Shown here: one piece after another, positions 1 through 8,943 of the stretch
How the letters are laid out: every line of letters starts with the position of its first letter
Numbering within the stretch: position 1 is the first letter of the stretch
Source of the DNA: Herbivorax alkaliphila
Lineage (GTDB): Bacteria > Bacillota > Clostridia > Acetivibrionales > Acetivibrionaceae
DNA length: 49,598 nucleotides
Assembly: GCF_030848475.1 (NCBI RefSeq)
Contig: NZ_JAVDDS010000030.1
Span: 1 to 49,598, forward strand
Direction of reading: 5' to 3'
Translations under genes and position numbers: made by a program
Notes under the pieces: model-generated
Database searches by the model: none
What the model saw: only the letters and a program-made list of their open reading frames with translations
What the model was told of the DNA's origin: nothing

Positions 1-104
1 ATTTAGTTTATAGATAATTCAGCCGATATTTTATATAGATAGCCTATGTTTATTTATTATCATTTTGCTTAATCAAGTTCATAAATTTGTTGAGGTTAAA
101 ACTT

Positions 105-611
105 ATGGGTTTTTTTGATGAGAAATTTGTAAAAAATAAAAAAAGTTACATTCTCCAATGCACTTTAGCAACTATATCAATGTTTATTATACTAATGTTT
201 CTTGATATAATATCAGATGGTATAGTAATTGCTTCTCTTGGTGCTAGTTCGTTTATTGCTTTTACAATGCCTAAATCAGAGTTATCAAAACCTAGATTTC
301 TTATAGGAGGCTATTTCGTTGGCATTATAAGTGGGTGTACTTGCAACTATATACTTAAATTAGCAGAAATGCACATCCTGTTTCCTTCAAATAAGTTAGT
401 CATTATATCAATTATAGGCGCTTTGGGAGTTGGTTTGGCAATTTTTTTAATGGTAATCACAAATACTGAGCATCCTCCAGCTGCAGCACTTTCATTAGGT
501 CTTACTCTTATGGAATTTACTATGATTACAATTACAGTTGCTTTAATTGGAATTATAGCATTGTGCTTTTTAAAAACCATTTTGAAATCACAGCTTATAA
601 ACTTACTATAA
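105..611 (+). CDS. HPP family integral membrane protein
   Basis: Small multi-pass membrane protein of about 168 residues. The signature motif of the HPP family (EHPPAAALSLG) lies near residue 120, between hydrophobic segments; four or more membrane helices are visible. Some HPP proteins are linked to nitrite or other anion transport, but that role is family knowledge only and not shown here. I start it at the ATG at 105, preceded by TTGAGG; an in-frame TTG at 87 is possible but has no ribosome site of its own. It stands alone, convergent with the acyl-CoA synthetase. Membrane location is confident, substrate unknown. Confidence 0.85.
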   Translation: MGFFDEKFVKNKKSYILQCTLATISMFIILMFLDIISDGIVIASLGASSFIAFTMPKSELSKPRFLIGGYFVGIISGCTCNYILKLAEMHILFPSNKLVIISIIGALGVGLAIFLMVITNTEHPPAAALSLGLTLMEFTMITITVALIGIIALCFLKTILKSQLINLL

Positions 612-626
612 TTTCAGCTTATTCTA

Positions 627-662
627 AGACTCAACTCCACCTGAAAATTTATAAGAGCAACT
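627..662. repeat. Partial copy (A) of the dispersed multi-hairpin element
   Basis: These 36 bases match the central part of the 112-bp elements at 13675-13786 and 30035-30146 almost exactly. Only the 3' arm of the central hairpin and the following spacer remain, so this is a truncated relic. It sits directly behind the HPP gene. Confidence 0.7.
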
Positions 663-688
663 AATATTAGAAATCATTAACCAAATTC

Positions 689-716
689 AATTCAAGAACC
701 GTCCCCAGTTTGAATT
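689..716 (-). terminator. Inverted repeat with GGGGACGGTTC core downstream of the acyl-CoA synthetase
   Basis: AATTCAA at 689-695 and TTGAATT at 710-716 form an inverted repeat around the minus-strand core GGGGACGGTTC. It lies 8 bp beyond the synthetase stop codon. It could help end transcription. The core resembles a sequence I remember as scattered through Firmicute genomes and linked to REP-type tyrosine transposases; that link is from memory and unproven here. Confidence 0.4.
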
Positions 717-723
717 AGACTGG

Positions 724-2388
724 CTATGCTGTCTCAATATTTGCTTCATCTTGAAGTTTAAGCTCTTCAATTGCCATTTCTCTCAACTTGTATTTCTGAA
801 TCTTTCCACTAGCAGTCATTGGAAAGTCATCTATGAACTTGACATACGATGGAACCTTGTGTCTTGCCATATTACTCTTTACGAAATCCTTAATCTCATC
901 TTCGGTAGCGGTTTTGCCCTGTTTTAATATAATATATGCCATAATCTCTTCACCGTATTTCTTGCTAGGAACACCTATAACCTGTACATCCTTGACAGCA
1001 GGGTGGGTATATAGAAATTCCTCGATTTCCTTAGGATAAATATTTTCTCCACCTCTTATTATCATATCCTTGATGCGGCCAGTAATCTTGAAATAACCGT
1101 CTTCATCCATAACCGCAAGGTCTCCGGTATGAAGCCATCCTTTCTCATCTATGGCATTTGCAGTTGCCTCTGGCATGTTGTAATAGCCTTTCATAACATT
1201 ATAACCTCTTATAACCAACTCACCGTTTGTATTAAAAGGTGCATCTTCATTGGTAGCAGGGTCAACTATTTTAACTTCAATAAAGGGAAGAGCTCTTCCA
1301 ACAGTTGAAACTCTTCTCTCTATACTATCATCAACCCTTGTCTGGGTACATACAGGAGAAGCTTCTGTCTGACCATATGCAATGGTTATTTCTTTAGCCC
1401 CCATAAGTTCAACTACCTGTTTCATAACCTCTACAGGACAGGGGGAGCCTGCCATGATACCAGTTCTGAGTTTGGTAAATTTGAATTTACTAAATTCCGG
1501 ATGTCCAAGCATTGAAATAAACATTGTAGGAACACCATGAACTGCCGTACACTCTTCATCTTGAACTGCCTCCATTACCCTGACAGGATGGAAATGATCA
1601 ACAGGCACTATTGATGAACCATGAGTGATACAAGCCATTATTCCAAGCACCAATCCAAAACAATGAAAAAACGGCACTGGTATACAGAGTTTATCCTTAT
1701 AGGTGAAATTCATGCAGTTACCTATGCATTTTCCATTATTGACAATATTATAGTGGCTTAGCATTACACCCTTAGGAAAACCTGTCGTACCTGATGTATA
1801 CTGCATATTGATAATCTCGTGTACATCAAGGCTTGACTGTATAGCTTGAAGTTCCTCATCCGGTATTACCTTTGCCATTTCATGTAATTTATTCCAATTC
1901 ATCATTCCCGGGTGCTCTTCCTCACCGATGTATATTATATTTTTAAGCTTGGGTAAAGTTTGGGACTCAAGTTTTCCAGGCTGGGAGTCTTTGATTTCAG
2001 GGCAAAGGCTGTTAATAATGTCTACGTAATTTGCATCTTTACAACCATCTATAAGAATTAATGTATTCGAATCCGATTGCCTGAGTAGATATTCAAGTTC
2101 AAAGTTCTTATAGTTTGTGTTTACCGTAACAAGCACAGCACCTATTTTGGCAGTAGCAAAAATGGAAATGAGCCATTCCGGATAATTTGTTGCCCATATG
2201 GCTACATGGTCACCTTTTTTTATTCCCATTGCCATAAGGCCTTTTGCCGCCTCGTTGCATATATCCCTGAACTGGGAATAAGTTTTTCTGAAAGGTTGCT
2301 CATGATAAATAATCGCTTCATGATTAGGATACCTTTCAGCCATGTCGTCAAGTAAATCTCCAACCGTTTGGTTTATTAATTCTTCCAT
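724..2388 (-). CDS. Acyl-CoA synthetase (AMP-forming, AMP-binding family)
   Basis: Activates a carboxylic acid with ATP to the acyl-adenylate and transfers it to CoA. All adenylation motifs are present: the P-loop YTSGTTGFPKGV, the A5-type YGQTEASP, the TGDLAVMDEDGYFKITGR block, the hinge RIKDMIIRGGENIYP and the C-terminal catalytic lysine in ASGKIQKYKLRE. About 554 residues, normal for medium- or long-chain acyl-CoA synthetases. I start it at the ATG at 2388 because AGGAGGG lies 5 bases upstream; the ATG at 2436 would add 16 residues without a ribosome site. The gene is visibly richer in G+C than its neighbours. The acid used is not predictable from sequence. It appears monocistronic. Confidence 0.93.
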   Translation of the reverse strand: MEELINQTVGDLLDDMAERYPNHEAIIYHEQPFRKTYSQFRDICNEAAKGLMAMGIKKGDHVAIWATNYPEWLISIFATAKIGAVLVTVNTNYKNFELEYLLRQSDSNTLILIDGCKDANYVDIINSLCPEIKDSQPGKLESQTLPKLKNIIYIGEEEHPGMMNWNKLHEMAKVIPDEELQAIQSSLDVHEIINMQYTSGTTGFPKGVMLSHYNIVNNGKCIGNCMNFTYKDKLCIPVPFFHCFGLVLGIMACITHGSSIVPVDHFHPVRVMEAVQDEECTAVHGVPTMFISMLGHPEFSKFKFTKLRTGIMAGSPCPVEVMKQVVELMGAKEITIAYGQTEASPVCTQTRVDDSIERRVSTVGRALPFIEVKIVDPATNEDAPFNTNGELVIRGYNVMKGYYNMPEATANAIDEKGWLHTGDLAVMDEDGYFKITGRIKDMIIRGGENIYPKEIEEFLYTHPAVKDVQVIGVPSKKYGEEIMAYIILKQGKTATEDEIKDFVKSNMARHKVPSYVKFIDDFPMTASGKIQKYKLREMAIEELKLQDEANIETA

Positions 2389-2484
2389 CTTGACCCTCCT
2401 AACATGTCCGTCAACTATTTTAAAATTATCAAACACTTTTTATTTCCCCATTCGTTTATATCATATAAATAATTCACTAAGATA

Positions 2485-2521
2485 ATTATACACCAAAATA
2501 GCATAAATGGTAACGTTAATT
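2485..2521 (-). promoter_or_regulatory. Sigma-A type promoter of the acyl-CoA synthetase with cre-like palindrome
   Basis: On the minus strand TTACCA (2513-2508), a 17-bp spacer and TATAAT (2490-2485) make a good vegetative promoter about 100 bp before the start codon. The -35 hexamer overlaps TAACGTTA (2511-2518) within TGGTAACGTTAATT, which resembles a CcpA cre box although its outer bases fit poorly. Catabolite control is an inference. Confidence 0.5.
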
Positions 2522-2632
2522 TATAAAAAAGGGTTCATATATATTTTTTCATTCACTTAAATAAGGGGATCTAATATCAATGTATATTCTAAAAGCTTCA
2601 TTATGGAATTATATGTATAGCTTTTAGAAACA

Positions 2633-2653
2633 GAAAAAAGGGGGTTGCCCCCC
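2633..2653 (-). terminator. Rho-independent terminator of the dockerin protein gene
   Basis: Read on the minus strand, GGGGG-CAA-CCCCC is followed directly by a run of six T. It lies about 50 bp behind the stop codon of the dockerin gene. A second inverted repeat, TCTAAAAGCT/AGCTTTTAGA, lies just beyond at about 2588-2629. Confidence 0.75.
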
Positions 2654-2700
2654 AATGTTTAGCTTTATATAAATCAATCTACTTATGATGTCCTTAAATA

Positions 2701-4176
2701 CTACTCAATAAATAGTGGGATTTCTCTAATATTTTTATCATCTAAAGGACCTAGCATTAAATTTGAAGTGCTGTCAAGAGCATCTTTATCAACAGTAATA
2801 TATATATAAAAGTATTCCATAACCGGTGGACCAACAAAACTCGGATTGTTTACACTAGTAGATATTACAAATGAATCTCCTTTAATGGCAGCACCATTTA
2901 ATCCAACTGAATTTCCACCCTCACCAAATTGATAAGATACCACTATCATTCCGTTTTCTTCAAAAAACTCATCTGTATAGCCCAATCTTGAATATATTCT
3001 TTCAATATTAGAAGAATACGAACCACCAGATCCTCCCATAGAGATTTCATAATCCTTTATTAAATCCTGTCTTTCTATTATATTTAAATTAATTTCTTGT
3101 GTTTCATCGGCTATGCCTTTTGGTACAGTAACTAACAATGCCCAATGAGCCATATCAGTTGTTCCTTTAAAAGGTGTAAATCTTTTCAAATTTACTATGC
3201 ACTCATCATTTTTAAAGGTGACTTTATCCATCTCATGCCAAATAGATCCACTTGTTTCTTCTAAAGCTATAAATATTAGACCATTGTTCTCAAAATATGC
3301 GTCTGTATATTTATCTAAAGCTTCATTGATATCTTCACTTTTATTCTCCTTAAACAGTTCTAATAATTCAGCATTAGTATTTATATTTTGTATTGTAGGA
3401 TATTCATCAACAGCAGTCTGTGTTTTAAAAAGCTCATGACTTGATTCTACCTCTTCTTCTGTTATTATATTTAGCTTAGCTTCTGAAATATTATTGAGCT
3501 TACCTGATATCGGAAGCAAAAACACCTTATGATCCGTTCTAGAAGATAAGGATGATTTAGATTTAAATCTGTGTATATTTACAGTGCAAATTTCATCTCT
3601 TATTTCAATACTTTTAGGGGTATCTTGTTCATATGTACTATTTTTCTCTTGTGCAACATATATAAGACTATTGTCCTCAAAAAACTCATCTGAATATCTA
3701 TTTACATATAATCCAATATCAGGTGCTCCACGAAAAGAATATTGATCGTATGATCCAATTGCTTCTACCAATTCTGAATTAGTATTTACTATTTTTACAG
3801 GATAATCCGGAAGATTTTGTACATAAAGTGAGTCATAATTTATCATTATCTCATCTTCTGTATTGGATTCATCTTCCTCACTTTCATTGTATTCATCAAA
3901 GTTATCTATTACTCCAAGAATATATCTTTTTAATAATGAGTAATCTATTGAAGATACATTACCATCCCCGTTTATGTCTGCATTTTCAATATTGATATCC
4001 TCCTTGTCACTATTGCCTAAAATATATCGTTGCATCAGTGCAGCATCTGTAGAATCAATGATTCCATCTGAATTTAAATCCCCTGTTATTCCAGTAGCAT
4101 GTCCATAGGCAAAAGTCCCTAAAATAACCGATGTCAAAACAAGGTTAAACATTACCTTTTTGCTTAATTTCAACAC
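2701..4176 (-). CDS. Secreted protein with N-terminal type I dockerin and three repeated unknown domains
   Basis: A signal peptide (residues 1 to about 28) is followed at once by a type I dockerin: two calcium-loop repeats, GDLNSDGIIDSTDAALMQ and ADINGDGNVSSIDYSLLK, about residues 30-90. An acidic linker then leads to three related domains of about 115 residues, each with a core like YTDEFFEENGMIVV. I do not recognise this domain. The dockerin should dock the protein onto a scaffoldin cohesin. An N-terminal dockerin is unusual, since most sit at the C terminus. Start: AGGGGAG makes the GTG at 4176 the best spaced choice; a GTG at 4182 and a TTG at 4173 are alternatives. It is followed by a clear terminator. 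The cellulosomal location is well supported; the function is unknown. Confidence 0.8.
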   Translation of the reverse strand: MLKLSKKVMFNLVLTSVILGTFAYGHATGITGDLNSDGIIDSTDAALMQRYILGNSDKEDINIENADINGDGNVSSIDYSLLKRYILGVIDNFDEYNESEEDESNTEDEIMINYDSLYVQNLPDYPVKIVNTNSELVEAIGSYDQYSFRGAPDIGLYVNRYSDEFFEDNSLIYVAQEKNSTYEQDTPKSIEIRDEICTVNIHRFKSKSSLSSRTDHKVFLLPISGKLNNISEAKLNIITEEEVESSHELFKTQTAVDEYPTIQNINTNAELLELFKENKSEDINEALDKYTDAYFENNGLIFIALEETSGSIWHEMDKVTFKNDECIVNLKRFTPFKGTTDMAHWALLVTVPKGIADETQEINLNIIERQDLIKDYEISMGGSGGSYSSNIERIYSRLGYTDEFFEENGMIVVSYQFGEGGNSVGLNGAAIKGDSFVISTSVNNPSFVGPPVMEYFYIYITVDKDALDSTSNLMLGPLDDKNIREIPLFIE

Positions 4177-4322
4177 AATCACACTCCCCTTATTGGATTA
4201 CATCCATTTTATTATATTTAAATTTTATCATATCAAGCTCATATAGGTCAATCTTGCATAATATTGTAAATGGATTTATTAATCATAACAATTAATTTTT
4301 GTTTACACTAATTTTATAATAT

Positions 4323-4445
4323 TTTCCAATAGAAAACGTCTTTGTTGCGGCTGATTTAAATGGGGATGGAATAATAGACAGCACTGATATTTCTTTGATG
4401 AAGAGATATATCTTTAGTATAATAGATTGATTTCCTGTTGATTAT
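4323..4445 (+). pseudogene. Orphan dockerin repeat, remnant of a lost cellulosomal gene
   Basis: The plus strand reads VAADLNGDGIIDSTDISLMK followed by RYIFSIID, a textbook second dockerin repeat. It is then interrupted by TGA (4428-4430), after which FPVDY continues in frame, the usual dockerin ending. No start codon, catalytic domain or first dockerin repeat is upstream. It is therefore the 3' end of a gene whose body has been deleted, with a later nonsense change. It is opposite in strand to the dockerin gene beside it, so it is not a simple local duplicate of that gene. Confidence 0.75.
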
Positions 4446-4465
4446 ACAGAAAATAATATAATTTA

Positions 4466-6598
4466 TTATAGTTTTCTAACAGGTATTGATATATAAAACA
4501 CACTTCCCTTTTCTTCTCCTTCTTCAAACCACATTTCTCCTCCAAACCTTCCCTTTATAGTAGAATAGGATAAAAGTAAACTTATTCCTGTTCCATTTTT
4601 ATCCCTTGTGGTAATCATATGCTTAAATATTTTATACTTAATATCTTCAGGTATTCCTTTTCCATAATCTCTAACCTCAAATATAATTGAAGTCATGTCT
4701 AAGTATATACTAAGGTCTATCCTATATCCTATTTCATTTTTTTCACTATATGACTCAACTCCATTAATCAAAAGATTGTCAATTATTTTAGCTAGACTTC
4801 TTATATCACCTGATATTCTTGTCTTAATATTAAGATTTGTTTTAATGTTAAGATTGCATCTAGAAAGTTTTTTGTTGTTGTCTAGATTATATTTTATTAC
4901 GCCTAAAAGTTCTTCTATCGTAAACTCTTTTATAGAGGTACAATTTAGCTGTGTAGTTTGATTTTTAATGGTTGAAATCATTTTTGAAATATAGGAGTTA
5001 TATTCTTTCAGCCGCTCATTCCACATTTTAATCTCTTTAGAAATTTTACTTTTCTCTTTAATAGTTGCATTGGCATCTTCTAGAGCATATCTATGTTTAT
5101 TTATCAGTTTTTCCCAAGTCTCCTGTATTTCTGATATTGATTTAATAGGTGACATAAGGTTATGAGAAATAGCTCCAACTAAATGACCTAATAGAGCAAG
5201 ACGCTCATTTTCAAGCATAACTTTTTCCATCTTATCTTTTTCCTGCAACACTAAAACTCCTTTTAATATGTTGCTTACCTGAGATCTTAGAGCTTCAAAT
5301 ACAAAAACATCATCATTGTTTATTTCAATACATAAAAACCCAAAGTTTTCTTCCCCAAAATATAATGGACATACAAGATAAATAAACCTTCTATCTTCAG
5401 GGAGATAACAATTCGGCACTATATCTTTGGTGTTATAAATCTTTACACTACCCGTTATATCGACTCTTTCATGATTATAAAAGGCATATATAAGCTCTGA
5501 TTTATCAGGAACATCATATGATTTATTTAACAAATCTGTATCTACAAACATAGTTGAACCTTCATAATAAGTTGAAATAAAACAACTTCTTATATTGCAC
5601 CCTTTTAAGATGTAAGTAATTTTATTATATAGCTCTTCTAAAGAATACGTTTCAGTTCCCTCAACTAATTCCATATCAGGTGTGAGTCTTAAATATTTAT
5701 TTGACATCTCATCTAATGTCCTCTCGCCCCTGCACCCACAAGACTGTCTCTTGACTAAAACTGCTGGAAATTCCATTATATCATTGGTTTTTTTCCCATC
5801 TATTTTTTCAATTAGCGTTTTAACTGCATTATAACAAAGTTCTTCAATCGGTTGACGCACAGTTGTCAAAGAGGGTTTTGTCAATCTTGAATTAATTGAA
5901 TCATCGAAACCACACATGATAGTTTTTCCCGAAACATCAAATTCATATTTTTTAGATAAATCACCAGTTGCCTTTATAGCTCCTAATGCCATATCATCAT
6001 TAGAAAAAACAATTGCCTCATAATCAATGTCTTTTATAATTATATCCTTCATTATTTCATATCCATCTTGAGAATCAAAGTTGCCCTCAAAAACTATATT
6101 TTTATCAACTTCAATGCCATTTTCATTTAAAACTTCTAAATATGCTTCGTATCGTTCTATCGCTTCACAGTTATTTTTAGGACCTTTTACAAAAGCAACT
6201 TTTTTGTAACCATGGTCTTCTACTAAGTGTCTTACTGCACTTCTCATACCTTCTTTATTCTCCATCAATATACTAGTAGCATTTGGCACAACCCTTCCAA
6301 TTGATACCATAGGTATTTCTTTAAATCTTTCTAAAAAGCTAACAAACTCATCTTCATTTAATTTATCTGATATTGCAGAGGTAAGTATTACGCCATCGAC
6401 TCTACACTTATCTACAAAACCATAAACAATAGTATGTTTTTTATCATCACCCATTTTTGACTTTATATTTTTCCCCTCATAAACTATTAAATTGCAATCA
6501 AATTTTTTAGCTGCTTTTTTTAGCATAAGCCACATGTAAGTCAAATAGTTTCCATTTAGACCTTTTATCATCAATCCTATTGTTTTACGTTTTTTCAT
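4466..6598 (-). CDS. Soluble sensor histidine kinase with LacI-type ligand-binding domain (paralogue 2)
   Basis: Residues 1 to about 290 form a LacI/periplasmic-binding-protein-like sensor (start KKRKTIGLMIKGLNGNYLTY, end LVKRQSCGC) without the usual helix-turn-helix. A middle region of about 150 residues follows. A coiled region then leads to the histidine box GAISHNLMSPI near residue 475, the N box NLLINGVES, the G1 box DYGKGIPED and the G2-like GTGISLLLS of the GHKL ATPase. No membrane segment or signal peptide is visible, so it should sense a cytoplasmic ligand, perhaps a sugar, and autophosphorylate. No response regulator is adjacent. It follows its paralogue with a 46-bp gap and has GGAGGT before the ATG, so the pair is probably co-transcribed. 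Confidence 0.8.
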   Translation of the reverse strand: MKKRKTIGLMIKGLNGNYLTYMWLMLKKAAKKFDCNLIVYEGKNIKSKMGDDKKHTIVYGFVDKCRVDGVILTSAISDKLNEDEFVSFLERFKEIPMVSIGRVVPNATSILMENKEGMRSAVRHLVEDHGYKKVAFVKGPKNNCEAIERYEAYLEVLNENGIEVDKNIVFEGNFDSQDGYEIMKDIIIKDIDYEAIVFSNDDMALGAIKATGDLSKKYEFDVSGKTIMCGFDDSINSRLTKPSLTTVRQPIEELCYNAVKTLIEKIDGKKTNDIMEFPAVLVKRQSCGCRGERTLDEMSNKYLRLTPDMELVEGTETYSLEELYNKITYILKGCNIRSCFISTYYEGSTMFVDTDLLNKSYDVPDKSELIYAFYNHERVDITGSVKIYNTKDIVPNCYLPEDRRFIYLVCPLYFGEENFGFLCIEINNDDVFVFEALRSQVSNILKGVLVLQEKDKMEKVMLENERLALLGHLVGAISHNLMSPIKSISEIQETWEKLINKHRYALEDANATIKEKSKISKEIKMWNERLKEYNSYISKMISTIKNQTTQLNCTSIKEFTIEELLGVIKYNLDNNKKLSRCNLNIKTNLNIKTRISGDIRSLAKIIDNLLINGVESYSEKNEIGYRIDLSIYLDMTSIIFEVRDYGKGIPEDIKYKIFKHMITTRDKNGTGISLLLSYSTIKGRFGGEMWFEEGEEKGSVFYISIPVRKL

Positions 6599-6644
6599 TA
6601 TTTACCTCCAATCAAAGCAACTTTAATGTTATGAATATTATTAC

Positions 6645-8792
6645 TTATTCACCATTATTTTCACGTTGTCTTTTAACAGGTATAGATATGTAGAATGTTA
6701 CTCCTTTACCTTCAGGTTCTTCAAACCATATTTCTCCCCCAAATCTGGCCTTTATAGTAGAATGGGATAGAAGCAAACTTAGCCCTGTACCATTTTTACC
6801 TTTAGAAGTCACCATATGTTTAAATATTTTATCTTTAACCGAAGAGAGAATTTTATCTCCATAATTCCTTATTTTAATTGTGATAAACTCTTCTTTATAG
6901 CACACATAAAAGTCAATTATATATGCTTTTTCATCTTCTTTACTATATGACTCAACTCCATTAACTAAAATATTATTAATTATTTTTACTAAACTTGTTA
7001 TATCACCTGATATTTTTATTTTATCAGTGACCTCTGTTTTAACATTTAATTTACACTTTGAAAGTTTTATATTATTATTTAAATTAAATTTTATTTTTTT
7101 CATAAGTTCATCTACAGTAAATTCATTTTTAGTATTAGAATTTAACTCTTCAGCTTGTGCATTAATACTTAAAATTACTTTTTCCATATAATTTTTATAC
7201 TCTTTTAATCTACTATTCCAAGTTTTCATTTCATCTAAAATCTCAATATAATCTTCCTTTGTAACTTCAGAATCTTCTAAAGAATTTTCATACTCATCAG
7301 CAAGACTTTCCATAGCAGATGATACACCTGATATTGACATTATAGGTGACATAAGATTGTGAGAAATCCCTCCTACTAAGTGACCTAAGGAAGCTAACCT
7401 TTCACTTTCAACTAAAACTCTTTTTATCCTGTCCTTTTCCATTAATAGAAGTGCACCATTTAAAACATTGCTAATTTGAATCCTTAATAATTCAAAATGC
7501 AAAACATCATCACTTACTAATTCAATACACATAAAACCAAAATTATCCTCCCCAAAATACAATGGCTTTATAAGATAATTAAACCTTCTATCCTTTGGAA
7601 TAAAGGACTCAGGTATTAGATTTTTTGTATCAAAAAGTTTTTCTTCTTCTACATTCACTCTTTCACCATTACAATAAGCATATAGAAGTACAGATTTTTT
7701 TGGAACTTCAAAAGACTCTTTTAGCAATAAAGTATCATTATACATAATTGTACCTTCATAATATGTGGAAATAAAACAGTTTTTTAATCCAATTCTTTTA
7801 AATTCCTTGGTAATTTTTTTACAAATATCATTTAAATTATATGTTTGCACTCCTATATTGAATATGCTCTGTGGTATAAGCCTTAAAGACTTATTTGATA
7901 TTTCATCTAAAAGACTCTGTTTTTTACATCCACATGATTGTCTTTTCACTAAAACAGCAGGATACTTTATGATATCCTCTGTTTTTTTTCCATCTATTTT
8001 CTCAAGAAGAGCTTTAACAGCCCCCTGGCAAATATCTTCAAAAGGTTGACTTACAGTTGTCAAGGAAGGAGTTGTCAATTTTGCTTTAGTTGTATTATCA
8101 AATCCGCATATGGTATTTTTTTTAGAAACATCTATATTATATTCTTTTGATAAATCTTCAATTGCCTTTATAGCTCCTAATGCCATATCGTCATTTGAAA
8201 AAACAGCTGCATCATATTCAATTCCTTTGAGAATTACTTTTTTCATAATTTCATACCCTGTATGGGAATTAAAATCCCCTTCAAAGACAATATCCTCATC
8301 TACATCAATATTATTTTCTTCTAGAACTTCTAAATAAGCTTCATATCTCTCTACCGCTTCACAATTATTTTTAGGTCCTGTTACAAAAATAATCTTTCTA
8401 TACTCGTGATCTTTAACTAAATGTTTTATGAGACTTTTCATTCCTGTTTTGTTATCTACCAATACACTCGTAGTTTTAGGTATTATCCTTCCAATTGATA
8501 CTAGCGGTATATCTTTAAACCTACGTAAAAATTTATTAATATTTTCATCACTTACATGGTCAGTCACTGCCGAAGTAATTATAAGTCCGTCTACCCTTTT
8601 TTTATCTATAAAACCATATACAATAGTTTGCTTTCTCGTATAATCTGAATAATAGTTTAAAACTCTTCCCTCATAAACTATTAAATTACAGCCAAATTTT
8701 TCGGCTGCTTTTTTCAGCATAAGCCAAAAATAAGTTAAATAATTACCCTCTAAACAATTAATTACAAGCCCAATTGTCTTTCGTTTTTCCAT
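6645..8792 (-). CDS. Soluble sensor histidine kinase with LacI-type ligand-binding domain (paralogue 1)
   Basis: Same architecture over its whole length as the next gene: LacI-type sensor (start EKRKTIGLVINCLEGNYLTY, ending LVKRQSCGC), middle domain, histidine box GGISHNLMSPI, N box NILVNGVES and G2 box GTGLSLLLS. The G1 box is changed to NYGDKILSS, without the glycine-rich DxGxG seen in the partner, so nucleotide binding or turnover may be weaker. This suggests one kinase-competent and one degenerate member, possibly acting as a heterodimer. A GGAGG precedes the ATG. The HD-GYP gene lies 150 bp upstream, with a hairpin between them. Ligand and partner regulator are unknown. Confidence 0.78.
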   Translation of the reverse strand: MEKRKTIGLVINCLEGNYLTYFWLMLKKAAEKFGCNLIVYEGRVLNYYSDYTRKQTIVYGFIDKKRVDGLIITSAVTDHVSDENINKFLRRFKDIPLVSIGRIIPKTTSVLVDNKTGMKSLIKHLVKDHEYRKIIFVTGPKNNCEAVERYEAYLEVLEENNIDVDEDIVFEGDFNSHTGYEIMKKVILKGIEYDAAVFSNDDMALGAIKAIEDLSKEYNIDVSKKNTICGFDNTTKAKLTTPSLTTVSQPFEDICQGAVKALLEKIDGKKTEDIIKYPAVLVKRQSCGCKKQSLLDEISNKSLRLIPQSIFNIGVQTYNLNDICKKITKEFKRIGLKNCFISTYYEGTIMYNDTLLLKESFEVPKKSVLLYAYCNGERVNVEEEKLFDTKNLIPESFIPKDRRFNYLIKPLYFGEDNFGFMCIELVSDDVLHFELLRIQISNVLNGALLLMEKDRIKRVLVESERLASLGHLVGGISHNLMSPIMSISGVSSAMESLADEYENSLEDSEVTKEDYIEILDEMKTWNSRLKEYKNYMEKVILSINAQAEELNSNTKNEFTVDELMKKIKFNLNNNIKLSKCKLNVKTEVTDKIKISGDITSLVKIINNILVNGVESYSKEDEKAYIIDFYVCYKEEFITIKIRNYGDKILSSVKDKIFKHMVTSKGKNGTGLSLLLSHSTIKARFGGEIWFEEPEGKGVTFYISIPVKRQRENNGE

Positions 8793-8860
8793 ATTTTCCT
8801 CCAGTTAGCCAAGAATAATGTGTATCTATATATTAAATCGGAATAACTAGATTTTTTAAT

Positions 8861-8888
8861 AAGCTCGAGGAGATTTGTCCTCGAGCTT
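8861..8888 (-). terminator. Strong hairpin behind the HD-GYP gene
   Basis: AAGCTCGAGGA and TCCTCGAGCTT form a perfect 11-bp stem with a 6-base loop, between the HD-GYP stop codon and the first sensor kinase. The tract after the stem is mixed A/T rather than a clean T run, so it may end transcription only partly or in both directions. Confidence 0.6.
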
Positions 8889-8943
8889 TAATCTTACTCT
8901 AATACAAAATTTGGGTTTGTCAAAAGAATGGTTTTCTTTAAAG

